This document shows, in pieces, positions 8,945 to 17,195 of a stretch of 63,222 nt of DNA. The stretch comes from Chthonomonas sp. UBA6659 (GTDB taxonomy: Bacteria > Armatimonadota > Fimbriimonadia > Fimbriimonadales > Fimbriimonadaceae), in contig DKKT01000017.1 in the NCBI GenBank assembly GCA_002455425.1, forward strand, positions 1 to 63,222, written 5' to 3'. Numbering within the stretch: the first letter of the stretch is position 1; every line of letters starts with the position of its first letter. Made by a program: the position numbers and the translations under genes. The notes beneath the pieces were generated by a model. That model ran no database searches, was not told the origin of the DNA, and was given only the letters and a program-made list of their open reading frames with translations.

Positions 8945-9922
8945 TTACTGACTGACTGATTCCGGGGTTGCGCTCGAACCCTCGGAGCCTCCAACGCCAT
9001 TTCGGATCGCCACGATTTCCGCGAGGATGCTGAGGGCGATCTCCTCCGGACTCCGCGCGCCCAGATCGAGCCCCACCGGACCTCGGATGCGGCGCAGTTC
9101 GGCGTCGCTGAAGCCCTCGGCACGCAGCGCGTCGCGGCGTGCGGCCTGGGTCGATCGGCTCCCGAGGAGCCCGATGTAGCCGACGTCCGAACGCAGCAAT
9201 GTTCGCAAAGCCGGCAATTCGAACTTCGGATCGTGGGAGAGGCACACCGCCGCCACATCGTCATCCAACGCGATGGAACGCAGCGCCCGCTCGGGCGGCT
9301 CGGCGATCGTTCGATCGGGGGCGACGTCGAACCGGTCCGGTCGCAGAAGAACTGTGCGCGAATCCACGACCGTCGTCCGAAACCCCATCGTGCGCGCCAT
9401 GGCGACGAGCGGAATCGCGATATGGGAGGCGCCGATGATCAGCAGCTGGGGCGCACGACCGATGAACTGGACAAACCCGCCGTCTGCAAGGAGGGAGCGC
9501 CGCTCGCTCAGCGCGATCGCCGCGGCAGCGTCGAGATTCCCGTCACTGCGTGCGATCCGGCGGACGATCGGCTCGCCGGTTTCGATCGCTTCGAGGGCCG
9601 CTCCGACGTCCGGATTGGGCTCGACCCACACCTCGATCGCGCCTCCACAGGGAAGCCCGATCTGCCAAGCCACGTCGTCGGAGACCGACTCGAACTGGAG
9701 GTAGGCCGGAGTGGACGCTTCCATAGCGCCGAGGGCGGCGGCCACGACCGCGCCTTCGACACACCCGCCGCTTACCGAGCCGACGACATTGGACTCCGTG
9801 TCGACCGCCATCGATGCCCCGATCGGTCGCGGCGAGGAACCCCAGGTGCGCACAACCGTTGCCACCGCGAACGGTCGCCCTTCGGAAATCCAGCGACGGA
9901 GCGTCGGGGCGAGGTCGCGCAT
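8945..9922 (-). CDS. XdhC/CoxI family protein
   Basis: 325 residues with both parts of the family. An N-terminal XdhC_CoxI domain (about 10-80, with TWGSSPRPIGASMAV and SGGCVEGAVV) precedes a C-terminal Rossmann domain (about 155-300, LLIIGASHIAIPLVAMARTMG). These proteins insert or sulfurate the molybdenum cofactor of xanthine dehydrogenase-type hydroxylases. No such hydroxylase is encoded in the window, so the client enzyme is elsewhere. It appears to be the first gene of the minus-strand string down to csaA. Confidence 0.9.
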   Translation of the reverse strand: MRDLAPTLRRWISEGRPFAVATVVRTWGSSPRPIGASMAVDTESNVVGSVSGGCVEGAVVAAALGAMEASTPAYLQFESVSDDVAWQIGLPCGGAIEVWVEPNPDVGAALEAIETGEPIVRRIARSDGNLDAAAAIALSERRSLLADGGFVQFIGRAPQLLIIGASHIAIPLVAMARTMGFRTTVVDSRTVLLRPDRFDVAPDRTIAEPPERALRSIALDDDVAAVCLSHDPKFELPALRTLLRSDVGYIGLLGSRSTQAARRDALRAEGFSDAELRRIRGPVGLDLGARSPEEIALSILAEIVAIRNGVGGSEGSSATPESVSQ

Positions 9923-10011
9923 TGGGATGAGAGTCTACCGACCACGGAACCCGATCATTCTTAACATCGTCCTATGCGCAGTGTGATGTTTTTCACGCAA
10001 GGAGAACGCCT

Positions 10012-10992
10012 ATGTATTGCACTTTGCGTCTTGTGTTGCTAGGAGCCCTCGCCGTTCCTGCCGCGGGATACAGCCTCGCGATCACGCCACTCACCCAGGT
10101 CTTCCCTGCCGCAACGACCCGGAACGCCATGGTGCGAGTGGAGGCGGGCAACGCGGCGGGATTCGGCAGCGGTTCCGGGACGGTCATTGCCGTTCACCCC
10201 GACGCGGCCGGCACCGGCGGCACGATCTGTGTCCTGACCGCCGACCATGTCATCGCCCCAGCGACCGGGGCCGGCGCCTACACCAAGATTGCCTTCGGCA
10301 ACGCCGGGGGCGGCGGCACCGTTTTCGATTCGCGAGCCGACACGTTCACAGTGATGCGCGGTCCAATGTTCGACACCGACCACCGCGTCGATTTGGGTTT
10401 GATCGGAATCCGCGTCGATGACATGAGCACGCTGCCGGATATCAACGTCCCGTTCTTGGGTTCGCCGCGGCTGTCGCACGTCTCCAACGTCGGCGGGTAC
10501 GGGCTGACGGGCACGCTCGACGGGCCGCGCCGACGCTACAACGTGAACGAGGGGACGTACGGCACGTTCCTCGCGAGCTTCAGCGCTTGGGTGGATCAAC
10601 CGGTCTACACCTTCGGCGACTACCGGTTCGAGGCGGTCCACTACGTCACCCGGATGGGGCCGACCGACCCGACCGTGCCCGCGATCGAGGCCACCGGCCA
10701 CACGCTTCCCGGCGATTCCGGGGGCTCCAGTTGGAGCGACGAGCCGTTCACCTGGACGGTCAACGGCGTCCACAGCGTCTCGAGCGCGATGCGGCTGCCG
10801 GATGGGAGCCGGGTCGTTCCGGACGGGAGCGAGTGGTACGACGTCCGGGTAGCGAGCTACAAGGACTGGATCGACGCGGGATGCGCCTCGATGGTGCCGG
10901 AACCGGCATCGTTCGCCGTCATCGGCATCGGCCTCCTCGGTCTGCTGCGCTCACGAAGACGCGCATCGCGATCGGATCACCGGATCGTGTAG
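10012..10992 (+). CDS. Secreted trypsin-like serine protease with PEP-CTERM anchor
   Basis: 326 residues. An excellent AAGGAG ribosome site precedes the ATG. Residues 1-24 are a signal peptide. The catalytic triad of a chymotrypsin-fold protease can be read: His in LTADHV (about 84), Asp in DHRVDLGLIGI (about 126), and Ser in LPGDSGGSSW (about 238). The C-terminus is a classic PEP-CTERM sorting tail (VPEPASFAVIGIGLLGLLRSRRR), which exosortase systems cleave after export. Exosortase itself is not in the window. The substrate is unknown. Its 3' end overlaps the convergent small membrane gene by 16 bases. Confidence 0.85.
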   Translation: MYCTLRLVLLGALAVPAAGYSLAITPLTQVFPAATTRNAMVRVEAGNAAGFGSGSGTVIAVHPDAAGTGGTICVLTADHVIAPATGAGAYTKIAFGNAGGGGTVFDSRADTFTVMRGPMFDTDHRVDLGLIGIRVDDMSTLPDINVPFLGSPRLSHVSNVGGYGLTGTLDGPRRRYNVNEGTYGTFLASFSAWVDQPVYTFGDYRFEAVHYVTRMGPTDPTVPAIEATGHTLPGDSGGSSWSDEPFTWTVNGVHSVSSAMRLPDGSRVVPDGSEWYDVRVASYKDWIDAGCASMVPEPASFAVIGIGLLGLLRSRRRASRSDHRIV

Positions 10993-11207
10993 AGCCAACT
11001 CGCGAGACCGCCACCGAAAATCGAAACGAGCACGATGAGCCACTTGTTGTCGTGCTCGAAGTCGAAGAACGCGTACCAGAGGTAGTAGAGGCCGCACAAG
11101 AGGCAGAGCAGTCCCTTCAGGATCGAGTCCTTGAAGGCGTCGATGACGATCACGAGCCAGCAGACGAAGGAGACGATCCCGACGAGCGCAGCCAACAGCG
11201 TCAACAT
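10977..11207 (-). CDS. Small membrane protein of unknown function
   Basis: 76 residues, almost entirely hydrophobic, with three probable membrane helices (about 4-24, 31-49 and 56-75) separated by short charged turns (DAFKDS, DFEHDNK). I do not recognise the family. It lies immediately downstream of glyQ on the same strand (7-base gap) and could be co-transcribed with a gene further upstream. The hydrophobic pattern and tight packing argue for a real gene despite its size. Confidence 0.6.
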   Translation of the reverse strand: MLTLLAALVGIVSFVCWLVIVIDAFKDSILKGLLCLLCGLYYLWYAFFDFEHDNKWLIVLVSIFGGGLASWLYTIR

Positions 11208-11214
11208 GGCCCGA

Positions 11215-12180
11215 TTATGCGGTGGCGGTGTTGCCGCTCGAGGACTTCGTCGGGACTTTGTACTGATCGACGTACTTGAGGCAGCATGCGCGAACCCGGG
11301 CTCGAATCCGGTTGATGTAGGTGGCGCGCTCGGTCACGCTCACCGCGCCGCGTGCGTCGAGCAGATTGAAACAGTGGGAGCAGCGTAGGGCAAGGTCGAG
11401 GGCGGGGTAGACGAGCGCCAGCGAACCCGCGCTCTCAGACGCTTCCGACGAGCCTTCGCCGGTCGTCATGATCCCGAGGGCTGGATCCCATTGGATCGGC
11501 GTCTCGATCACCCGCTTGCTCTCGGCCTCGTACATATCGAAAAGCTGCCGGAGCATCTCGGTCGAGGCAACCTCGAAATTGTACACGTTGTTCTGCATTT
11601 CGGACTGCCACTCGCAATCGCGATAGGTGAGCTTCTCGTTCCAGTCGAGGTCGGTCCAGAACGAGTGGGCGTTGTTGAGCATCAGGCAGAGCCGCTCGGG
11701 ACCGTAGGTGATCTCCGCGCAGACCGGGTTGCACTCGATCCCTCCCATCTGCTGGAAAAAGGTGAACTGGCTGATCTCGGTCCCATCGAGCCAGACTTCC
11801 CACCCGACGCCGCTCGCGCCGACCGACGGCGACTCCCAGTCGTCCTCGACGAGCCGAACGTCGTTGCGTCGGACGTTGAAGCCGACGGCTTCGAGCGAGC
11901 CCATGTAGAGATCGACGACGTTCTCCGGGCTCGGCTTGAGGAGGACCTGGAACTGGAAGTAACGCTGATTGCGCATCGGGTTGCGTGTGTACCGACCATC
12001 GGCCGGCCGCCGGCTCGGCTGGACATACGCGACGTTCCACTCGTCCGGGCCGAGGGATCGAAGAATCGTGGCCGGGTGCATGGTCCCGGCACCCACCTCC
12101 ATATCGTAGGGCTGTAAAATGGCGCAACCCTGCTTGGCCCAATAGCTCGACAGGGCGAAAAACAGCTCCTGCAACGTCAT
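11215..12180 (-). CDS. glyQ: Glycyl-tRNA synthetase alpha subunit
   Basis: 321 residues from the ATG at 12180. Upstream in-frame codons give 24 extra residues that do not fit the family, whose members begin MTLQELFFALSSYWAKQGC as here. Conserved blocks include ILQPYDMEVGAGTMHPAT, VAYVQPSRRPADGRYT, WEVWLDGTEISQFTFFQQ and the C-terminal RCSHCFNLLDARGA. The alpha subunit activates glycine and needs the beta subunit (GlyS) for tRNA binding in the alpha2beta2 enzyme. glyS is normally next to glyQ but is absent here, so it must lie elsewhere. Confidence 0.95.
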   Translation of the reverse strand: MTLQELFFALSSYWAKQGCAILQPYDMEVGAGTMHPATILRSLGPDEWNVAYVQPSRRPADGRYTRNPMRNQRYFQFQVLLKPSPENVVDLYMGSLEAVGFNVRRNDVRLVEDDWESPSVGASGVGWEVWLDGTEISQFTFFQQMGGIECNPVCAEITYGPERLCLMLNNAHSFWTDLDWNEKLTYRDCEWQSEMQNNVYNFEVASTEMLRQLFDMYEAESKRVIETPIQWDPALGIMTTGEGSSEASESAGSLALVYPALDLALRCSHCFNLLDARGAVSVTERATYINRIRARVRACCLKYVDQYKVPTKSSSGNTATA

Positions 12181-12251
12181 CGACGGGAGTGTACACGTAT
12201 CTCTATGTGAGAGGCTGACGGGACATTGGGTCCTCAAGCCATAAAGGAACA

Positions 12252-12938
12252 ATGAAAATCACCACTTGGACGATCGTTGGAGCCGGTCTTTGCGCCATGG
12301 CCTGGACCGCCACCAGTTTCGCTCCCGCCCAAGCCCAGGTTGCGGCTCAGGGCGGCGGGTTCCTTCTCCGAACGAAGTACACGAAGGGGCAATCCTTCAA
12401 GTACAAGATGACCACGACGGTAACGGGCGGCCCCTCCAAAATGCCACCGATGGAGATCCCGATGACGATCAAGGTCAAGGACGTCAAGAACGGCATCGCG
12501 ACGCTGACGTACTCCATGAAGACTCCGGGCCAGTCGACGCCCTCCAACATCGAGGTCAAGGTCGACCCGCGGGGCAAAATGGTGGGGGGAAGTGGCATCG
12601 AAGCCCTCCAGGGCATGGGGGCTATGGGGGCCACCCTCCCCGAAAAACCGGTTCGGATCGGTCAGACGTGGACTCAGACGATCGACAACCCGGCGATGCA
12701 AGGCATGAAACTCACGACGACGTATAAGTTCAACGGCCTCAAGAACGTCCGGGGAGCCCAAGTCGCTGAGATCGGAATGACCATCAAGGGCACCGGACCC
12801 CAGAACATGACGATGTCAGGTTCGGGCACGATGATCCTGCTCGCTTCGGACGGCACGATGCGAAGCACGAGCATGTCGATGGACATGAAGATGCAGGGCA
12901 TGACCCTGAAGTCGACGACAACGTTCGCTCGCACCTGA
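12252..12938 (+). CDS. Secreted DUF6263-like protein
   Basis: 228 residues with a signal peptide (about 1-29, ending near APAQAQ) and an AAAGGAA ribosome site. The mature part reads as an antiparallel beta-rich lipocalin-like sequence: YTKGQSFKYKMTTTVTGG, MTIKVKDVKNGIATLTYSM, LPEKPVRIGQTWTQTI. Methionine content is high, with clusters such as MSMDMKMQGM near the end. The layout matches small exported DUF6263-type proteins. A second, diverged relative is encoded at 44919-45650. Function is unknown. A terminator-like hairpin follows directly. Confidence 0.65.
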   Translation: MKITTWTIVGAGLCAMAWTATSFAPAQAQVAAQGGGFLLRTKYTKGQSFKYKMTTTVTGGPSKMPPMEIPMTIKVKDVKNGIATLTYSMKTPGQSTPSNIEVKVDPRGKMVGGSGIEALQGMGAMGATLPEKPVRIGQTWTQTIDNPAMQGMKLTTTYKFNGLKNVRGAQVAEIGMTIKGTGPQNMTMSGSGTMILLASDGTMRSTSMSMDMKMQGMTLKSTTTFART

Positions 12939-12945
12939 ACCCCTC

Positions 12946-12980
12946 CGCCGCCGGGAACCGTCACGCTCCCGGCGGCGTTT
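12946..12980 (+). terminator. Intrinsic terminator-like hairpin
   Basis: CGCCGCCGGGA (12946-12956) and TCCCGGCGGCG (12967-12977) form a perfect 11-base-pair stem with a 10-base loop, followed by TTT. It begins 8 bases after the stop of the DUF6263-like gene and ends just before the TIGR03790 gene, so it probably separates the two transcripts. The short T-run makes it a weak intrinsic terminator. Confidence 0.6.
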
Positions 12981-12991
12981 CCCAACTCACG

Positions 12992-14116
12992 ATGTCACCC
13001 CTCCTTTTGCTGACGATGGCCGCCGCCCTCCTCCCCTTGGCGGGTTGCGAGCGTACACCCGAAGTGCGCGTCGAGACGGAGATTCCGGTCGTGCAGGACG
13101 TCGATCCCGAAGCCAAGCGCGTCCTCGTCGTGATCAACAAGGCGAGCCAGGACAGCGTCGCGGTCGGAGGGTACTACGTGGCCAAGCGCAAGGTGCCGCG
13201 GAGCAACGTCGCGATGATCGACGTCCCGACGGCCGACAACATCCTCCCGGCTCAATACAAGTCCGGCATCGAAGCCCCGATCCAAGAGGCGATCAAGAAG
13301 TCGGGTCACTCGATCGACTTCATCGTGCTGACAAAGGGGGTGCCGCTTCGGTTGCAGGACGGAGGAGGACCCTCGGTCGACGGGCAGCTCGCGGCGATGA
13401 ACCTCAAGCTGACCTACATCGGTAAGCTTGATCCGAAGACCGGCGAGGACCAGATCAAGAAATCGCTCAACCCGTACTATCAGGCCAAGGAGCGGTTTAC
13501 CAGTAAGAAGTTCGGCGGGATGTACCTCGTGACACGCCTCGACGCCTACACCCTCACCGAAGCCAAGCGCTTGGTCGATCTCTCGCTCGCGGCAAAGCCC
13601 GACAAGGGCCCGTTCTTCTTCGATGCGAGCCCGGGGCACACGGGTGGCGGCTACGGGGAAACCCAGAAGACTCTGTTCGCGGCCCAAGCCCTCCTCAAGT
13701 CGCGCGGATTCGAGACCACCCTCGACGAGACCGGTCCGTTCGTCGCGCCTCCCGACCCCCTCATGGGTTATGCGAGCTGGGGGAGCAATGACGGGTCGTT
13801 CAACCTCGACACCTACCGCAAACTTCGATTCAAGCCCGGCGCCCTTGCCGAGACCTTCGTGTCGACGAGTGGGCGGACGTTCACCCCGACGACCGGTGGA
13901 CAGAGCCTGATCGCGGATCTCGTCACCCAGGGCGTCACCGGGGTCAAAGGGTATGTGAGCGAGCCGTTCACGTTCGCGTTGGCCCAGCCGGACATCCTCT
14001 TTGACCGCTACGTCAGCGGCTTCAACCTCGCGGAGAGCTTCTATGCGGCATCGCTCGTGACCTACTGGAAGGACATCGTGATCGGAGACCCGCTCTGCCG
14101 ACCGTACGCCAAGTAG
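12992..14116 (+). CDS. TIGR03790-family lipoprotein
   Basis: 374 residues with a lipoprotein signal ending in the lipobox LAGC (Cys19). The body matches the TIGR03790 family: RVLVVINKASQDSVAVGGYYVAKRKVPRSN, SIDFIVLTKGVPLRL near 105-120, and GVKGYVSEPFTFALAQPDILF near the C-terminus. The family is found in planctomycetes, acidobacteria and relatives, and its biochemical role is unknown. It ends two bases before the end of the convergent Crp/Fnr gene. Confidence 0.85.
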   Translation: MSPLLLLTMAAALLPLAGCERTPEVRVETEIPVVQDVDPEAKRVLVVINKASQDSVAVGGYYVAKRKVPRSNVAMIDVPTADNILPAQYKSGIEAPIQEAIKKSGHSIDFIVLTKGVPLRLQDGGGPSVDGQLAAMNLKLTYIGKLDPKTGEDQIKKSLNPYYQAKERFTSKKFGGMYLVTRLDAYTLTEAKRLVDLSLAAKPDKGPFFFDASPGHTGGGYGETQKTLFAAQALLKSRGFETTLDETGPFVAPPDPLMGYASWGSNDGSFNLDTYRKLRFKPGALAETFVSTSGRTFTPTTGGQSLIADLVTQGVTGVKGYVSEPFTFALAQPDILFDRYVSGFNLAESFYAASLVTYWKDIVIGDPLCRPYAK

Positions 14117-14117
14117 A

Positions 14118-14798
14118 TCAAAGCAAAACGATCTTGCGGAGGCGGTCCAGGTTCGGAATGACGATTCCGCGTCCGGCCGGTTTGATAAGGCCCTCCTGGC
14201 GGAGCCGGGACAGCTCGCGGCTTACGACTTCGCGGCGCGACCCGATGCGCTCGGCGAGTTGGGCACGCGTGAACGCCGCATCGATCCGGATCGCCCCGTT
14301 CGGCAACGTCTCTGGATAATGCTCGGCCAAATCGATGAGAAGCAGCGCGAGGCGCTCTCGCACCGGAGAGCGCCGCGTGGCCCGATCGCCCAACTCGCGT
14401 AACCGCCGAGAAAGTGCGGCCATGATCCGGAGGCCGGTGTCGGGAGAGGACTTGAGTGTGCGAAGAAACGCCTCGCGCTCGAGCACGAGCAGCTCGGTGG
14501 GCTCCTCGGTCGTGACATCCGCCGAGCGGGGCTCCCCGTCGAGAAGCGACATCTCGCCGAAATGCTCGCCCGGGCCACGATTGGCAAGGTGAACCCGATC
14601 GCCGACCTCGTTGATTCGACTGATCGCAACCCGCCCGTCAACGACGATGTACATCGCGTGGCCGGGATCGCCCTCGAAGACGATCGTGTCGCCCCGGGCG
14701 TGCCGTCGTCGCCGACAGCTGTTGGCAAGGCTCCCGAGCTGTGGGTCCGACAACCCTTGGAACAGATACACGCCCTTGAGAATCGACTCGATGTCCAC
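14118..14798 (-). CDS. Crp/Fnr-family transcriptional regulator
   Basis: 226 residues. Residues about 1-115 form a cyclic-nucleotide-binding-type beta-roll (GDTIVFEGDPGHAMYIVVDGRVAI, GEHFGEMSLLDGEPRSADV), with a dimerisation helix around 115-145. A winged-helix domain follows, with the recognition region FTRAQLAERIGSRREVVSRELSRL (about 178-200). There is no N-terminal cysteine cluster, so it is not an Fe-S FNR. The GEMSLLDGEPRSA block keeps the Glu and Arg-Ser of a cAMP-type phosphate-binding cassette, so cyclic-nucleotide sensing is plausible but unproven. It is divergent from ribF, with 74 bases between the starts. Confidence 0.93.
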   Translation of the reverse strand: MDIESILKGVYLFQGLSDPQLGSLANSCRRRRHARGDTIVFEGDPGHAMYIVVDGRVAISRINEVGDRVHLANRGPGEHFGEMSLLDGEPRSADVTTEEPTELLVLEREAFLRTLKSSPDTGLRIMAALSRRLRELGDRATRRSPVRERLALLLIDLAEHYPETLPNGAIRIDAAFTRAQLAERIGSRREVVSRELSRLRQEGLIKPAGRGIVIPNLDRLRKIVLL

Positions 14799-14872
14799 GC
14801 TCCCATTGTAAACCGAACCGTGCCCCGTCGAAGCAACTGGGACCCGTCGAGGTCGGCGGTAAACTCCGATCC

Positions 14873-15793
14873 ATGCTGGTCCACTTTGGCGTGGATACGC
14901 TGCACGCCCAATGGTCGGACGCGGTGGTCTGCATCGGTACGTTCGACGGCGTCCATCTCGGGCACCGCGCGGTCATCGCCGCCGCCGTCAAGCAAGCCTC
15001 CGAAGCGGAGATTCCTGGCATCGTCGTGACCTTCGATCGGCACCCGGCCGCCACGCTCGCACCCGAGCGATGTCCCCCATCGATCGCTTCGCTGGAAGAT
15101 TCGCTGCGCGAGATGGAAGGCCTTGGGGTGGCTCTTGCGGTCGCGCTCCCGTTCGATCGCACCCTTGCGGACACCTCGGCGGAGCACTTCTTGGAGATGC
15201 TCCGCGAGACGCTCCATGCGTCGCGCCTGGTCATCGGCCACGACTTCGCGTTCGGGCGAGGCCGGGAAGGTAACGCCGAGTGGTTGTGCGCAAGGATGCC
15301 GACGACGGTCGTGCCCCCGTTTTCGCTCGACGGGGTCCGCGTGAGCAGCAGCGCGATCCGTCAGGCCGTGGCCGAGGGGCGGATCGAAGATGCGGCGCGC
15401 TTGCTCGGTCGGCCGTTCGCCATCGACGGCATCGTCGTCGGGGGCGCTAAGCTGGGCAGGACGCTGGGCTACCCAACTCTGAACCTCGTCCGGGCGATTC
15501 GACAAGTGACGCCCGCCGATGGGATCTATGCAGGATGGGCCGAAACTCCGATCGGCGGGTACTTGGCCGCGATCAGCATCGGCTTCCGTCCCACCGTCGG
15601 GGGATCGCAACGAACGATCGAGGCCTACCTTCTGGATTACCCTGGCGATTCGCTTTACGGGAAGCCCGTGCGGCTGGCTTTCGATCGCCGACTGCGGGAC
15701 GAGGTCCGGTTCGAGTCGCTCGAAGCCTTGAAGGACCAGATGGCCCGCGACGTCGCCGAAGTCGGGGCCATGGCAACCTCGCGACGCGCATAA
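14873..15793 (+). CDS. ribF: Bifunctional riboflavin kinase / FAD synthetase
   Basis: 306 residues. The N-terminal FAD synthetase (nucleotidyltransferase) half carries CIGTFDGVHLGHRAVI near 20-36, and a serine-rich loop VSSSAIRQAVAEGRIEDAARLLGRPF around 158-182. The C-terminal riboflavin kinase half (about 185-306) has GAKLGRTLGYPTLNL and DGIYAGWAE. The enzyme phosphorylates riboflavin to FMN and adenylates FMN to FAD in the cytoplasm. No FMN riboswitch was seen upstream. Confidence 0.95.
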   Translation: MLVHFGVDTLHAQWSDAVVCIGTFDGVHLGHRAVIAAAVKQASEAEIPGIVVTFDRHPAATLAPERCPPSIASLEDSLREMEGLGVALAVALPFDRTLADTSAEHFLEMLRETLHASRLVIGHDFAFGRGREGNAEWLCARMPTTVVPPFSLDGVRVSSSAIRQAVAEGRIEDAARLLGRPFAIDGIVVGGAKLGRTLGYPTLNLVRAIRQVTPADGIYAGWAETPIGGYLAAISIGFRPTVGGSQRTIEAYLLDYPGDSLYGKPVRLAFDRRLRDEVRFESLEALKDQMARDVAEVGAMATSRRA

Positions 15794-15806
15794 TCGTTTC
15801 TGCACT

Positions 15807-16295
15807 ATGGAACTCGTCCGCTACAAGCCGGGGGAAGCGATTCGCTGGATCCAAACCGGCGCCGAGGACATCCGTCGAAGCGCCAAACGACAGGGTACGG
15901 GTCTCGTTCGCCGGGAAGGGCATCGGACGCTCGGCAAGGACCTCAGCCAAGCCGCCGGTGCCCTGCTCGAGATGGGAAAGAGCGCCTATGCCCAGCTCCT
16001 CCACCGGCAGGCTTCGGCGATCGAGTACGTCCTCGGCGACGATGCCTTCGACGTCGTCGGACCGACCGGAACCCGCACGATTCGCTACCAGGACGTCAAG
16101 GACATCCAGATGGACGGCGAGCGCTTGACCGTGATTCTGGCCAAGGGCTCGGTCACGATCAAGCCGTATGCCTACATCGTCGCCGGGAAACTCAAGGTAC
16201 CGATCGGCTGGAGCCGAAACGGGCTCGAAGTACCGTACGACCTGCTGATCGACGAACTCGCGGCGCGGTGCGGTCATGAGGTCGATTTCGAGTGA
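15807..16295 (+). CDS. Conserved-looking hypothetical protein between ribF and nadC
   Basis: 162 residues, soluble, no signal peptide. The N-terminal half is helical and basic (DIRRSAKRQGTGLVRREGHRT). The second half reads as beta-strands (FDVVGPTGTRTIRYQDVKDIQMDGERLTVIL) reminiscent of a PH-like or bacterial YcxB-like fold, but I do not recognise a family. It starts 13 bases after ribF, and its TGA overlaps the GTG start of nadC, so co-translation with cofactor genes is likely. Function is not assigned. Confidence 0.7.
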   Translation: MELVRYKPGEAIRWIQTGAEDIRRSAKRQGTGLVRREGHRTLGKDLSQAAGALLEMGKSAYAQLLHRQASAIEYVLGDDAFDVVGPTGTRTIRYQDVKDIQMDGERLTVILAKGSVTIKPYAYIVAGKLKVPIGWSRNGLEVPYDLLIDELAARCGHEVDFE

Positions 16296-17158
16296 GCGAG
16301 GGTTGGCGCTATCCCGCTCCGCACGATTGGGTCGACTGCGTGCTCGACGCCCTCGATGAGGATGTCCGCTACGGGGACCTCTCGGCGAGCGCGTTGCCGA
16401 CGACCCAACAGGCGCGCTGGTACATCGAGGCTCAGGCATCAGGAGTCGTTTGTGGCGCTGGAATCGCGGCCTTTCTCCTGGACCCCCTCGAAGCTGGGGA
16501 AGAAGACGGCGAGATCACGGTGCATCGGAGCGACGGAGATCGAGTTCAGCCGGGAGATCGCATCCTGGACGGCCTGGCTCCATCGGCGTTCGTGCTCGAG
16601 CGTGAGCGGACCGCACTCAACTACCTGATGCTCCTCAGTGGGGTCGCGACGCTGACTGCGAAGTTCGTGGTCGCGGTCGAGGGGACGTCGGCCAAGATCG
16701 TCGATACCCGCAAGACGGCTCCTTTGATGCGGTCGCTCCAGAAGTATGCGGTCCGCTGCGGCGGCGGGTTCAACCACCGAATGGGGTTGTTCGATGGCGT
16801 GATGCTCAAGGACAACCACATCCGGCTCGCCGGATCGATCGCGGATGCGGTCGCGCGGGTGCGGGCGACCGCCCCCCATATGGCCAAGATCGAGGTGGAG
16901 TGCGAAGCGCTCGACCAAGTCCGGGAAGCCGTTACCGCCGGTGCCGAAATCGTTATGCTGGACAACATGGACCCGTTCGCGATGCGCGAGGCGGTGCGGC
17001 TGTTCGGCGATCGATGCGTGCTCGAAGCGAGCGGCGGGATCACCCTCGATACTGTCGCCGGCGTCGCGCAAACCGGCGTCCACCTCATCTCGGTCGGGGT
17101 CCTCACGCATTCGGCACCCGCACTGTCGTTTCACCTCGAGATCGAAGGCACAGACTAG
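16292..17158 (+). CDS. nadC: Nicotinate-nucleotide pyrophosphorylase (carboxylating)
   Basis: 288 residues from a GTG that overlaps the previous stop (GTGA). Quinolinate phosphoribosyltransferase converts quinolinate and PRPP to nicotinate mononucleotide in NAD synthesis. Diagnostic blocks are present: ERTALNYLMLLSGVAT, VDTRKTAPLMRSLQKYAV, GGGFNHRMGLFDGVMLKDNH, IEVECEALDQVREAV and LEASGGITLDTV. The length is normal for the family. nadA and nadB are not in the window. Confidence 0.96.
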   Translation: MSEGWRYPAPHDWVDCVLDALDEDVRYGDLSASALPTTQQARWYIEAQASGVVCGAGIAAFLLDPLEAGEEDGEITVHRSDGDRVQPGDRILDGLAPSAFVLERERTALNYLMLLSGVATLTAKFVVAVEGTSAKIVDTRKTAPLMRSLQKYAVRCGGGFNHRMGLFDGVMLKDNHIRLAGSIADAVARVRATAPHMAKIEVECEALDQVREAVTAGAEIVMLDNMDPFAMREAVRLFGDRCVLEASGGITLDTVAGVAQTGVHLISVGVLTHSAPALSFHLEIEGTD

Positions 17159-17195
17159 TCGGCAAGGGTGCTTTTCGACCGGTTATGCTTCATCC

